Shown here: positions 6,897 to 14,922 of the stretch, piece after piece
Position numbering within the stretch: the stretch's first letter is position 1
How the letters are laid out: each line of letters opens with the position of its first letter
NCBI GenBank assembly: GCA_033855775.1
Contig: JAWVFT010000105.1
Location: 1-17,347 of the forward strand
DNA length: 17,347 nucleotides
Direction of reading: 5' to 3'
DNA from: DASVTR01 sp033855775
GTDB taxonomy: Bacteria > Acidobacteriota > Blastocatellia > Pyrinomonadales > Pyrinomonadaceae
Position numbers and translations under genes: made by a program
The notes under the pieces: generated by a model
Seen by the model: the letters and a program-made list of their open reading frames with translations, nothing else
The model's database searches: none
What the model was told of the DNA's origin: nothing

Positions 6897-8669
6897 TTAC
6901 CACCTGTACGGAATGATGTCCGGCCCCTGAACGTGCGTGCCGGAGATGAAGTTGGGCGAGAACTCATCGGGCCTGCTGCGCTCGCGTTCGATGCCGTTGC
7001 CGCCGTCGTTGTGATAGTAGTGTCCGGCGTACCAGATAACCACATCCTGTTTGATTGACTCGCCCGTGACCCACGCGTCAATGTTGGCCGCGCCGCTGCC
7101 GGGGTCGTCTATCTCCGTGGGCGCGGCGGCTGTTCCCTGAAACTTCAGAATCCAGACATCGCCGCGACCGTAATCGGGAGACGGCCCGGCATGCCCGTCG
7201 TTCAAGTTCTGCACGAGCATGTAGCCGTCGCCGGTGACGGTGTTGCGAATCAGCCAACTGCTCGGACGGCTCGCATTGCGATAGAGCTTCTGTTCCGTCG
7301 AGTAAGGTCTGGCGTTAAAGATTGTGCGGTTGGATAGCGGCAGGACTTCGTTATTGTCTGGCGTGTCTATGTCGAAGTCCATGCGCCAGTAAACGTGGTG
7401 CGTGTGCGCGAGGCAGACGCAACTGTTGGCCGTCGCGCCGTAGCCGTAGCGCGGGCGAATCGTTCCGTCGGCAGCGAGACGATACTCGCAGATATAGCGA
7501 TACCAGCCCGCGTTCATCTCGCTGACTAAGACCACTTCGCCTTCCTGCTGGTAGAACGCCACGCCCTTGAAGTTGCCTGTGTCGTTGCCGCTATCGAGAG
7601 CGGTCGTGGCGATGTTGGTTCCGCAATCACGCAGCCCTCCGTTCGAGCCGGGAAGGTCTGTTCCGTTGGCTTGAAACATTCCTTCCTGATACTGCCAGTC
7701 GCGGAACGGGCCGCAGGCGTCGTTGTCATACTTAACATTGAGGACGGGAGCGTGGATGCGCTTGAGCACGGACTTGCCGCGATATTTCACGTCGCGCAAC
7801 TCGATGCCCGAACGCTCGCTGGTATTGCCCGAAGAAGCGGACGGGCGAATCGCCAGAAATTCCCAGAGGACAGCGTTATTCTCATCCATCACCGTGAATT
7901 GATACTGTCCGGCCAAGCCGCTCGATGAAGATGTTTGACCGGAGCTGGAAATGCCGCAGGCGTCGGGCGTGGCGCGCGAGGTCGGCGGAGCGCCTTCCTT
8001 GTAGCGCAATATCTTCCGGCGCGTCATGTTCACGCCGACCACTTCGTTGCTGAAGCCTTTGCCGTCGCCCTGACCTAAGCCGACATAGATGGTGCGCTCG
8101 ACTTGATCGCCGGCCCGTTCGGGGTAGAGAACCGGCGGCATCGGGCGATACGGCTTAAGCTCTCCGGCGCGCAGCGCGGCGCCTAGAGTTTGGTCTTGAC
8201 CGATGACAGCCAGCGCGTCGTCAAACTCTTCGTCGCTCGGCGGCGGCTGCTCGTTGGAGACGGCAAACTTTTCCGCTCCGGCAGCGTTATAGTTTCCCTC
8301 TACCTTGATGGTCCGGTTGTTGGTGTAGTCGTAGAACGTGGCGAGATAGCGAGACGGCGTGGCGCGCGAGCCAGCTTTGGCGTCAGTGTCGAGCAGCCCG
8401 AAGTTGAGCATGCGACTGTTCGTGCCGCGCAGGAACTTTTGCACAGCCGCGCGCGAAGGGATTTCGTCTTTGACGACCGCCATCGCTTCCTCTGTCGGCC
8501 CCACCGGAACAACGTTGATTCGCAACCGCGCCTGCGGTTTTGTTTTTTCCGACGCCGCGCTCGGCATGTCTGACGCCTTCGCTTTGCCGGATTTTGAAAA
8601 GTTGATGATGAACAGGAAGCCCGCAACCATCGTTAAGGAGAGAACTGAAAAGTAGAGCCACCGTCGCAT
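6897..8669 (-). CDS. Secreted protein related to copper amine oxidases
   Basis: A 590-residue protein with an N-terminal signal or anchor (residues 4-23). The ATG at 8669 follows GAGGAG at 9 nt. The C-terminal half resembles copper amine oxidases: EMNAGWYRYICEYRLAADGT corresponds to the stretch holding the TPQ-forming Tyr; AHTHHVYWRMDFDID matches the H-x-H copper ligands (His422, His424); DVVIWYAGHYYH could give the third His (550 or 553). These enzymes oxidise primary amines using copper and a Tyr-derived quinone. Here Tyr390 is flanked as W-Y-R rather than N-Y-D/E, so cofactor formation is uncertain. Asp324 lies roughly where the catalytic base is expected, but alignment there is poor. At least six Cys suggest disulfides. 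It could be an active divergent oxidase or a non-catalytic relative. Confidence 0.72.
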   Translation of the reverse strand: MRRWLYFSVLSLTMVAGFLFIINFSKSGKAKASDMPSAASEKTKPQARLRINVVPVGPTEEAMAVVKDEIPSRAAVQKFLRGTNSRMLNFGLLDTDAKAGSRATPSRYLATFYDYTNNRTIKVEGNYNAAGAEKFAVSNEQPPPSDEEFDDALAVIGQDQTLGAALRAGELKPYRPMPPVLYPERAGDQVERTIYVGLGQGDGKGFSNEVVGVNMTRRKILRYKEGAPPTSRATPDACGISSSGQTSSSSGLAGQYQFTVMDENNAVLWEFLAIRPSASSGNTSERSGIELRDVKYRGKSVLKRIHAPVLNVKYDNDACGPFRDWQYQEGMFQANGTDLPGSNGGLRDCGTNIATTALDSGNDTGNFKGVAFYQQEGEVVLVSEMNAGWYRYICEYRLAADGTIRPRYGYGATANSCVCLAHTHHVYWRMDFDIDTPDNNEVLPLSNRTIFNARPYSTEQKLYRNASRPSSWLIRNTVTGDGYMLVQNLNDGHAGPSPDYGRGDVWILKFQGTAAAPTEIDDPGSGAANIDAWVTGESIKQDVVIWYAGHYYHNDGGNGIERERSRPDEFSPNFISGTHVQGPDIIPYRW

Positions 8670-9359
8670 AGTTTGAAACTCCTCTTGGGGGAAACTCGTC
8701 TGCGCCGCTCACGAGAGCCTTGCTGCCGACGATAACGAAGAAGCGGCGCCGATGTGTCCGGCTTTGCGCCGGACCTGCGCCCTTTCACAGTTTGACGACC
8801 CTGCGCTTTTTGAGTTAGGCCGCGCTTGCCGGAGCCAGCGCGAAGCAGACCTGAAGCCGGGCCGCTCATTACATGGCTTTCTTTGCGCGTCACAGCAAAG
8901 AGCCGACCGTCATTCAATAGAGAATTAATTGAAGCCTGATGTGGCCGTCAGCGGTCTCTTGCAAGACCAACCCCGACATCATCATATGAACTTGGCGAGG
9001 ACTAACCTGACTTGCTTAACTCGAACGGATAAACGAAGACTTGCTCAGCGCGCCTTTCTTTGTTCGAGCGGAAGGGGCAATTTCGTCACTTGATTGTTTG
9101 AGCAATATCGCCACAAAGGACGGAATGAAACTGCTTGGAACGGCGTCTGCCCGAGACGCCGCAAGACACGTTTAAATGCGCGTTATCATTAGCATATCGC
9201 TGCCGAGTAGGTCAAGCAAAGGGCTTCGGCTGCGGGCCGGTTTAAAGGGCTGAGGCGAGACGCTGGCAACGGTCTGCGCTGCGCGTTTGGGCTCGGAGCG
9301 CGCTTCGGCAGACGATTCGAGGCGAGGAAGCGGAAAGGACGAAGCGCGCAGCTCCGGCC
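8670..9359. other. Intergenic region upstream of the amine-oxidase-like gene
   Basis: About 690 bp without a convincing gene. Open frames here are short and Arg/Ser-rich without ribosome sites. It holds two clean hairpins: arms 8756-8762/8768-8774 (GTCCGGC/GCCGGAC, loop 5) and 9141-9148/9154-9161 (CGGCGTCT/AGACGCCG, loop 5). The latter may end the small secreted-protein transcript, but no T run follows. A weak minus-strand promoter-like pair, TTGACC (about 9217-9212) and TAATGA 18 nt later, could serve the 8669 gene with a leader of about 500 nt. No known riboswitch could be fitted. Confidence 0.4.
9141..9161. repeat. Perfect 8-bp inverted repeat
   Basis: CGGCGTCT, 5-nt loop, AGACGCCG. It lies about 200 bp past the stop of the small secreted-protein gene on the minus strand. 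Without a T run its role as a terminator is open. Confidence 0.5.
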
Positions 9360-9812
9360 TTACATGCACTTCCTGATGCGAGAGAATTTCCCTTGCTCCA
9401 ACGTGTAGGAGCCGACGGCTTCGGATGAGCTGTCTAGCGTGATGGTCAGCGTCAGCGTCTTGCCCGTGACGCGGCCTTTGAAGTGGGCCGGTTTGCCGTC
9501 CTGGTCTTCGCCCATGCGGACTGGCCCGCCGTGCTCCTGCGCGTACAGGCCCGGCGCGTTGAAGTTGCCGTTGGCGTCCATCTGAATTGGCTCTGTGATG
9601 GTCGCGTGGGCGCAGTCGAAGTCAAGCTGCGCGCCGCTGCTCGTGACATCCATTGCGATGTGGTTGCCGCCCCATCTGCCGACTGAGACTATCTCCATTT
9701 TTTTGACGTGTCCTCGACGCTTTTTCTTGCTCTGCCAGCTTGCGCCCTGAGCCGTTAAGGATAACAACAAGGGGAAGAGAATAGCTAACGCGGTCATTCT
9801 TAATTTATTCAT
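9360..9812 (-). CDS. Small secreted protein of unknown function
   Basis: A 150-residue protein. The ATG at 9812 is preceded by GAGGTGAGCAG, a good ribosome site; an in-frame TTG 15 nt upstream is not needed. The signal peptide is MNKLRMTALAILFPLLLSLT with cleavage near AQGA-S. A Lys/Arg-rich patch (KKKRRGHVKK, 29-38) follows. The rest is a likely beta-rich domain with WGGNHIAMDVTSSGAQLDFDC, GGPVR, and HFKGRVTGKTLTLTITL. The two Cys, 67 and 149, could form one disulfide joining early and late strands, made by the nearby DsbA/VKOR pair. The pattern recalls uncharacterised secreted proteins of other acidobacteria; I assign no function. It appears to be a single-gene transcript. Confidence 0.75.
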   Translation of the reverse strand: MNKLRMTALAILFPLLLSLTAQGASWQSKKKRRGHVKKMEIVSVGRWGGNHIAMDVTSSGAQLDFDCAHATITEPIQMDANGNFNAPGLYAQEHGGPVRMGEDQDGKPAHFKGRVTGKTLTLTITLDSSSEAVGSYTLEQGKFSRIRKCM

Positions 9813-9829
9813 CTGCTCACCTCTCAAGC

Positions 9830-9859
9830 ATCTTACGGCCCCGGTCTGGATGTCAGCAA
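9830..9859 (-). promoter_or_regulatory. Possible promoter of the small secreted-protein gene
   Basis: On the minus strand, TTGCTG (9859-9854), an 18-nt spacer and TAAGAT (9835-9830), 17 nt before the ATG at 9812. The -35 match is weak. Confidence 0.25.
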
Positions 9860-9960
9860 GCCGACCCGAATGGGCCGCTTGTTAGATGAACGAAACAGCG
9901 CTGAAGGCTTGCAACTTTTCGCTGAACGGATGAACTAAAAATGACGGCGCGCAGTTTCCG

Positions 9961-10002
9961 CGACGAGGGCAAAAGAATCCGCGACGAGGACAAAAGAAGA
10001 GG
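9961..10002. repeat. Two copies of a 21-bp direct repeat
   Basis: CGACGAGGGCAAAAGAA at 9961 and CGACGAGGACAAAAGAA at 9982, exactly 21 bp apart and differing at one base. They sit inside a 25-codon open frame (ATG 9941 to TGA 10018) that reads RDEGKRI-RDEDKRR, with no ribosome site. The period equals that of the array at 2626-3087. Confidence 0.7.
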
Positions 10003-10041
10003 ACTGAAAGCAGCTTGACGTTGCTTTCAGTCCTCTTTTTT
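9997..10041 (-). terminator. Strong hairpin terminator, bidirectional, after the large FG-GAP gene
   Basis: Perfect 16-nt arms 9997-10012 and 10022-10037 with a 9-nt loop. On the minus strand the 3' side continues CTTTTG; on the plus strand it continues as a T run to 10041. It lies 42 bp after the minus-strand stop at 10080. The stem begins AAGAGGACTGA on the minus strand, similar to the subtilase terminator. Confidence 0.88.
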
Positions 10042-10079
10042 AAGCCTAACTTTCGACGACTGCGAAGAGCCGTTAAAGG

Positions 10080-10978
10080 TTAGGGAATAGTGGGCGACGC
10101 GATGTAAACCGTCGGCACCATCACGTCTGTGCAGCCGCCAACAGTCGGCGGGACTCCGGGCGTTCCGTTGGTCATCACCGTATTGTCGGAACTCCTGAGA
10201 ATCCACCACTGGTTGCCGCTGCAATTCGGACGAACGGTGGCGATGTCCGCCTTGCCGTCGCCGTCGTAGTCGGCAGGCACAAGCAAGTCGCCGCTGATGC
10301 CCCAACTCTTGACGGACGCTGTGTTGGTCTGGCTGTTGATGATGTAGTAGGCCAGCCCGGATGGCCTGTAGATGGCAATGTCTGTCTTGCCATCACCATC
10401 GTAGTCGGCCGGGACAGGCTTATCAGCCGAAGCTCCGGCACCGATTCCTCCCCAGTTGCGGAAGATAACCGTCGGCGACCCGGCAGCCGGGTTAGTGCGG
10501 ATATACCAGTTGCCCTCGCTGGCGCGATAGACGGCAAAGTCGTTACGCTTATCGCCGTCGTAATCGCCGGGGACAAGGATGTCCGTCGGATTGCCCCAAC
10601 CGCTGACGAGCGAGCCGCCGCCGCTGAGTTTGACGTACCAGTTGCTATCAGAGTTACGGAAGACAGCGACATCGGCCTTGCCGTCAGCGTCGTAGTCTCC
10701 CGGCACAGGTCTATCGCCCGTCGCGCCCCAACCGATGATGCTGGTGCCGCCGGTGCTCTTCCTGATGTACCAGTTGCCTTCGCTGCCTCTGAAGACGGCG
10801 ACATCGGCCTTGAGGTCACCGTCGTAATCGGCAGGAACGAGCACGTCGCCCGCTGTGCCGAAGCTGGTGTTGATGGTCGGAGCGGCAAGAGGCGTGGAAC
10901 TGTCCACCACACTCCAAGTATTCGTGCCGCTGCTGAAGACGGACAGGTCAGCCTTGCCGTCGCCCGTGAAATCGAAGG
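10080..10978 (-). repeat. Six FG-GAP/VCBS coding repeats in the large secreted protein
   Basis: Six units of roughly 120-170 bp, each encoding a motif such as DYDGDGKAD followed by GNWYI or a variant. The third reads DYDADGKAD, the second DYDGDLKAD and the fourth DYDGDKRND, so calcium loops are less uniform than in the subtilase. Confidence 0.85.
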
Positions 10979-13976
10979 GCTTGGGTGAAGGCGCTGTCAC
11001 CGACTGGCACGCGAAGGTGGAAATCTGCAACGTGAAGGCTCTCACGCTGCCCGTATCCTGCCCCGCGCTGTCGCTGACGTTGATTGTCCAGGTCCCGTTC
11101 GGGTTCTGCCCGTCGAAGGCGGACATAGGATTGTTGGGCGAGAAGTTGCCCGTCACAGGCTCTATGTCGGCGGTTTCAACAGAGGGGAATCCGCCTTCGT
11201 CATCCAGCAACATGTTGCAGATGTTGTTGCGATTGAAGCCGACGGTCGTGGCCGGAACGCCGGGACGGTCAAAGACGGAAACCGTCGTGCCCTGCGGAGA
11301 CGTGACCTTGATGGTGATGTCGCCAATCCACGTGTGGTCAATGCCGACTGTGGTCGAGCCGATGGTTGAAGAGCAGGCTGAGCCGTCAACACGGAAATTG
11401 AAATCTCCGAGATTGCCGCTCAGGCCGCTGACGACGACCGGAATGTTAACGCCAGCCGGAATGTTGTCGGGAATCGCCACGGGCGGCCCCGAGTAGCTGA
11501 AGTTAGTCGGAACGCCGGACGAACCCGTCACGAAGGTATAGGTTTGCGTGCCGTAGTTAGTCGCTCCATCTTGCAGGTTGAGCGTGGCCGTCACGGTGCC
11601 TCCGCACGGCGTGGCCGGGTCAACCTTGAAGGTGAAGTTGCGGAAGACCGCCGGGTCGCCAGCGCACGTCGCGCCGTAGTTCTGCGGGCCGCTCGGCGTT
11701 TGCACGCCGCCCGTGGCTTGCAGTGTGCCGGTCAGAGCCGTCGTGCATGCTCCGGCGCCGCCGGTGTTCTGCACGCCCAGAGAAACCGTCACAGTCTCGC
11801 CCGGGTCGAGCACGTTGTTGGCGCCCGCCGAGACGATGCTCTTGCCGCCGTTGGCAAGAATGACTTGCGGGACAATACAAAGATTGGTCGTCGTTGTGTT
11901 GCCGTTGGTGACGACGACGCTGTTGGCCGTCGCGGTCGAGAAGCCAGCCTTGGTTGCCGAGACGGTGTAGCTGGTGGGCGTCATCTTCGGCAGCGTGTAG
12001 TTGCCGCTGGCATCGGTCGTGGTAAAGAAGCCGTCGCTGGTTTGCACGGTCGCGCCCGCGACCGGCAAGCCCGTGTTGCAGTTTGTCACCGTGCCGGAGA
12101 TGGTGCCCTTCGGGAAAGCCGTGCACGGGCTGCCTAGATTGAACTTGCCAATCTTGGTAATCCAGCCGACGCCGCTCGTCGCCTGACTCGCAGCCGTGTA
12201 GCTTTCGGTCGTGAACCAGTAGGAGCAATCGTCCGCAGGGTCAACCGTGAGCGAGCTATAGTCGCCCCATCGTGAGCCTGTGTCGGTCTGCACGCCGGTT
12301 CCGGCAAACATCGTCTGCTCGCCCTGCGCTAAACCTCCGGGCGGGTCAGCGGCGAATCTGGCCGCGTAGCGAATCGAGGGAAAGACCGAAGTGCTCGAAG
12401 CAGAGAAGCCGACTGCGAGGTCGCCCGCAGCGTTCATCGCCGCGCTGCCCATCCAGCGATGCGTCGTGTCGCCAACGGCGCCGGAGAACGTGGCTTGCTC
12501 AAACGGCGCCCACGGAGCGACGCCCAGATTCTTGCGGAACTGGTAATAACGAAGTCCGGCGCGATAGTTGGCTAAGGTCTGGTCTGCGCCGACGTTGACC
12601 GTGTGCGTCACGACCAGCGATTCGTGCGTTCCGAAGTTGATGTACTGCAAGCGGTGCATCAAGCGGTCGGAGATGGCGTCGAGCCGCGCCGTCGTCGCGC
12701 TGGCTGGCGCAGGCTGCGGCACGGCGTCTCTGCCGGTCGGAGCAAGCGGATTAAAGGGCGCGACCGGAATGCCGCCGCCCGGCACCGCGCTGCTCTCCGG
12801 CCTCTCGATGAAGGTCGAGTTGGCGGGCGTCGCAAAGTCGGCGTGGAAGTCGAACATCCTCATGCCGTCCGCCGGGTCGCCAAACTCCGTGGCCGTAAAG
12901 TAAGCGAAAGGACATGGCGTGCCAACAGGCGGCGGCCTCACGCCGTCCATGTCTGCGGGCAGCATGCCAGCCTGTCCTTCAGGGAACGTTGCCAGCTTGC
13001 GGTTGAAGTAGATAAAGCTGGCGGTCGGGTCGCCGACCAACATCTTCTTGCGGTCGAAGGCGAACATGCCGCCGCCGTCAAACGTCACGCCCTGCGCGAA
13101 CTGGTTGGTCGTCATGTAGTAGCCGTCAGGCCAGACGCCGAGGTGCGGGTAATCCGGAAACTCATTGTCGGGCGGGCCGGAGACTTGAAAGTTATAGAGC
13201 CAGTATGCTCCGGTCGGGTCGGGCGTCTTCGAGATAGCGATAGTCTCAAAGTATGGGCCGGGGTCAGGGAAGGGAAAGCAGAACTGCGAGAGCATCCAGC
13301 GGTCGGCCATCGGGTCGTAGAGCGCGATGGGGTCGCCGCCATCTTCCGCGCCGCACGGCGGGCCGAGGGCTGTGAAGATGTCGCTGAACTTCTTGGCCGG
13401 GATTAAAGGAGTGCCGGCTTTATCGAAAATGCGAATCGTCAGGTTGATGACCTGCACGTAATGGTTGGGGCCGACATCGCCTTCCGTGTCGGGCGGAGAG
13501 AGACGAAAGGCAAAGAGGTTCGCATTGTCCTGATTGCTGTTGCCGTCGAAGACGAGCGACGGCGTGGGCAACACGGTCGGGGCGTTCGCGCCCGATCTGG
13601 ATTCCGGGTCAACGAAATATTGCAGGGCGGCATCGGCGTCGGGCTTGACGTTCGGGTCAACGCGGCGAATGTCCGCGCGATTCTTTTCGTTGACTTCGTG
13701 CTCCGCCGCTTTGGACTTGCCCGGCTTCACGCGCACCGCTGTGTCCGGCATGTCGCGCAGCGGCCTAGACTCGGCGAAGCCGACGGCTGACTTGGAAATC
13801 GGAGCCGAGATTTCCTGTTTGGCGGCGCGCTTTTTGTCCGGGCCAGGCGCCGCGGTCTTCGACGCCGTTGCGCCTTTTTTGTCGACGCCTTTTCTCGAAG
13901 CGTTCACGGCAGCCGGGACTACTAAGATTGATAGTAGTAAGGCTGACGTTAATAACAGAACTAAATATCTCTTCAT
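10080..13976 (-). CDS. Large secreted multidomain protein: regulatory-like domain, P domain, FG-GAP repeats
   Basis: A 1298-residue exported protein. The ATG at 13976 follows GAGGAGG and begins a signal peptide (MKRYLVLLLTSALLLSILVV). A Lys-rich linker leads to a large N-terminal domain (about 140-620) without a motif I can name; it contains DTEGDVGPNHYVQV and DPMADRWMLSQF, seen in uncharacterised secreted bacterial proteins. Next are a carboxypeptidase-regulatory-like fold (about 626-700, GTISGTVTNCNTGLPVAGATV), a beta-sandwich segment (about 700-815), and a proprotein-convertase P domain (about 822-992, with DHTWIGDITIKVTSPQGT and NPNGTWTINVSD). Six FG-GAP repeats (about 1003-1298) with D-x-D-x-D calcium motifs end the protein. 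No protease triad was seen, so the P domain is not attached to a visible catalytic domain. Several Cys suggest disulfides. Likely role: surface or secreted binding or adhesion; not proven. Confidence 0.88.
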   Translation of the reverse strand: MKRYLVLLLTSALLLSILVVPAAVNASRKGVDKKGATASKTAAPGPDKKRAAKQEISAPISKSAVGFAESRPLRDMPDTAVRVKPGKSKAAEHEVNEKNRADIRRVDPNVKPDADAALQYFVDPESRSGANAPTVLPTPSLVFDGNSNQDNANLFAFRLSPPDTEGDVGPNHYVQVINLTIRIFDKAGTPLIPAKKFSDIFTALGPPCGAEDGGDPIALYDPMADRWMLSQFCFPFPDPGPYFETIAISKTPDPTGAYWLYNFQVSGPPDNEFPDYPHLGVWPDGYYMTTNQFAQGVTFDGGGMFAFDRKKMLVGDPTASFIYFNRKLATFPEGQAGMLPADMDGVRPPPVGTPCPFAYFTATEFGDPADGMRMFDFHADFATPANSTFIERPESSAVPGGGIPVAPFNPLAPTGRDAVPQPAPASATTARLDAISDRLMHRLQYINFGTHESLVVTHTVNVGADQTLANYRAGLRYYQFRKNLGVAPWAPFEQATFSGAVGDTTHRWMGSAAMNAAGDLAVGFSASSTSVFPSIRYAARFAADPPGGLAQGEQTMFAGTGVQTDTGSRWGDYSSLTVDPADDCSYWFTTESYTAASQATSGVGWITKIGKFNLGSPCTAFPKGTISGTVTNCNTGLPVAGATVQTSDGFFTTTDASGNYTLPKMTPTSYTVSATKAGFSTATANSVVVTNGNTTTTNLCIVPQVILANGGKSIVSAGANNVLDPGETVTVSLGVQNTGGAGACTTALTGTLQATGGVQTPSGPQNYGATCAGDPAVFRNFTFKVDPATPCGGTVTATLNLQDGATNYGTQTYTFVTGSSGVPTNFSYSGPPVAIPDNIPAGVNIPVVVSGLSGNLGDFNFRVDGSACSSTIGSTTVGIDHTWIGDITIKVTSPQGTTVSVFDRPGVPATTVGFNRNNICNMLLDDEGGFPSVETADIEPVTGNFSPNNPMSAFDGQNPNGTWTINVSDSAGQDTGSVRAFTLQISTFACQSVTAPSPKPFDFTGDGKADLSVFSSGTNTWSVVDSSTPLAAPTINTSFGTAGDVLVPADYDGDLKADVAVFRGSEGNWYIRKSTGGTSIIGWGATGDRPVPGDYDADGKADVAVFRNSDSNWYVKLSGGGSLVSGWGNPTDILVPGDYDGDKRNDFAVYRASEGNWYIRTNPAAGSPTVIFRNWGGIGAGASADKPVPADYDGDGKTDIAIYRPSGLAYYIINSQTNTASVKSWGISGDLLVPADYDGDGKADIATVRPNCSGNQWWILRSSDNTVMTNGTPGVPPTVGGCTDVMVPTVYIASPTIP

Positions 13977-14418
13977 CAGGGGGCCTCCTCGGGGATTGCA
14001 GTCTTGGTTGGTTGGGTGAATCACGGTCAGCGTGCGAGGAACGATACGCTCCGGCAGATGTCAGAGCAACGTCCCGACGACTCACTTTGGATTCCCCTTG
14101 TTTTGGGTCTTAAAGATCAGCAAAGCGCAGACTTCGCCGCTTACAGGTTGAAGATGGACGAATGATTTCAGCGTGCCGGAAATCCGGCCAGGGCTCGCTT
14201 GTCGCTAATCCAGACGATGGCAGTTTGGCGCCAGTCGCCGCAGCGGCGTTCCAGTCATTGAACAATTTGAGCCAGAGTGATAATTCGGCACAAAGCGGGC
14301 AGCCCATCAACGCGAGCGATGATTCGCTCCAATTAACTCAATGGTCGAAAGACGCAGTTCCGGCAATGCGTGTTCTGCGTTAAAGCTAACCCGCTTGAAA
14401 GCGTTAGGCACGACTGTG

Positions 14419-14429
14419 TGTAGTCTACA
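14419..14429. repeat. Palindrome TGTAGTCTACA
   Basis: An 11-nt perfect palindrome with a single central base. It is flanked by CGAC (14411) and GTCG (14433), which extend the symmetry with one bulged base. It could be a protein-binding site. Confidence 0.4.
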
Positions 14430-14518
14430 ATCGTCGAAACGAGGATACTGGGCAAGATTGAAAATAGAGCCGGACGATTGAACATTTCGTTCGGCCAGAC
14501 AGTTTATTAACGTGCTGC

Positions 14519-14547
14519 AACCTACTCTCATTTTGTATCAATGTCAA
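14519..14547 (-). promoter_or_regulatory. Promoter-like element facing the large secreted-protein gene
   Basis: On the minus strand, TTGACA (14547-14542), a 17-nt spacer, and TAGGTT (14524-14519). It shares TTGACATTGA and GAGTAGGYT with the plus-strand element at 14715-14744, which argues that both are real. Confidence 0.5.
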
Positions 14548-14714
14548 CATTAAACTTGCCCCGGCGCCCTGCGCCACGCGCCGTTCGCCTGCTCCGAAAG
14601 CTCAAAGGACGGCGCAGGCTTGAGGCTGAAAGTCCGGCTCCGAGCGCGCCTCACAGGAGCGGTCCTGAAGCAGTCGGGCGAAGGGATTTTCAAGGACTGA
14701 AGAGCGTCTCTCGC

Positions 14715-14744
14715 TTGACATTGAAGCCGCCACGCGAGTAGGCT
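14715..14744 (+). promoter_or_regulatory. Promoter-like element facing the LuxR-type gene
   Basis: TTGACA at 14715-14720, an 18-nt spacer, TAGGCT at 14739-14744. The start site would fall near 14751, giving a leader of about 170 nt. A weaker alternative is TTGACT at 14838 with TATCCA at 14860. Confidence 0.5.
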
Positions 14745-14865
14745 ACGCGCTGCTACAGACAGACAGAGGCGGAAAGCAGCCGGTCTTGAATCTGCTGTCT
14801 TCAACTTGAATTAATCGTACAGTTTGAGCACGAGAAATTGACTCGCGGATTTAACTCCCTATCCA

Positions 14866-14887
14866 TGTGAGCGAGAGTTGGCTCACA
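14866..14887 (+). promoter_or_regulatory. Inverted repeat in the LuxR-type gene leader
   Basis: TGTGAGC (14866-14872) and GCTCACA (14881-14887) with an 8-nt spacer, 36 bp before the start codon. It may be an operator or an RNA hairpin. Confidence 0.35.
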
Positions 14888-14922
14888 AGCTCGCCGCGAA
14901 ATTCTTCTAGCTAACTACAAAC

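Larger units (their letters stand above)
13977..14922. other. Long divergent intergenic region
   Basis: About 945 bp separate the large minus-strand gene from the plus-strand LuxR-type gene. It holds two opposed promoter-like elements (14519-14547 minus, 14715-14744 plus), a palindrome at 14419-14429 and an inverted repeat at 14866-14887. Two short minus frames, 14531-14307 and 14307-14110, overlap at TGATG; the second begins MGCPLCAELSLWLKLFNDWN. A plus frame at 14162-14383 is also open. None has a convincing ribosome site, and I do not call them genes. If the minus promoter is right, the 10080-13976 gene has a leader of about 540 nt. Confidence 0.5.

Noticed and set aside
8755..8835. c-di-GMP-I (GEMM) riboswitch on the minus strand
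   Set aside because: A GCGCAAAGCC motif and a CAAAC stretch are present, but spacing is wrong and the second conserved stem with its GGUAGC-like part is missing; the motif is simply part of a 7-bp hairpin.
8633..8917. 94-residue minus frame overlapping the amine-oxidase-like gene start
   Set aside because: It overlaps the ribosome site and signal peptide of the real gene and is Arg/Gly/Ser-rich without a recognisable pattern.
14162..14383. 73-residue plus-strand small protein
   Set aside because: No good ribosome site and no recognisable feature; competing minus frames are equally open, so neither is supported.
14541..14741. 66-residue basic plus-strand frame
   Set aside because: Arg/Pro-rich composition typical of GC-rich non-coding DNA, and it overlaps both promoter-like elements.
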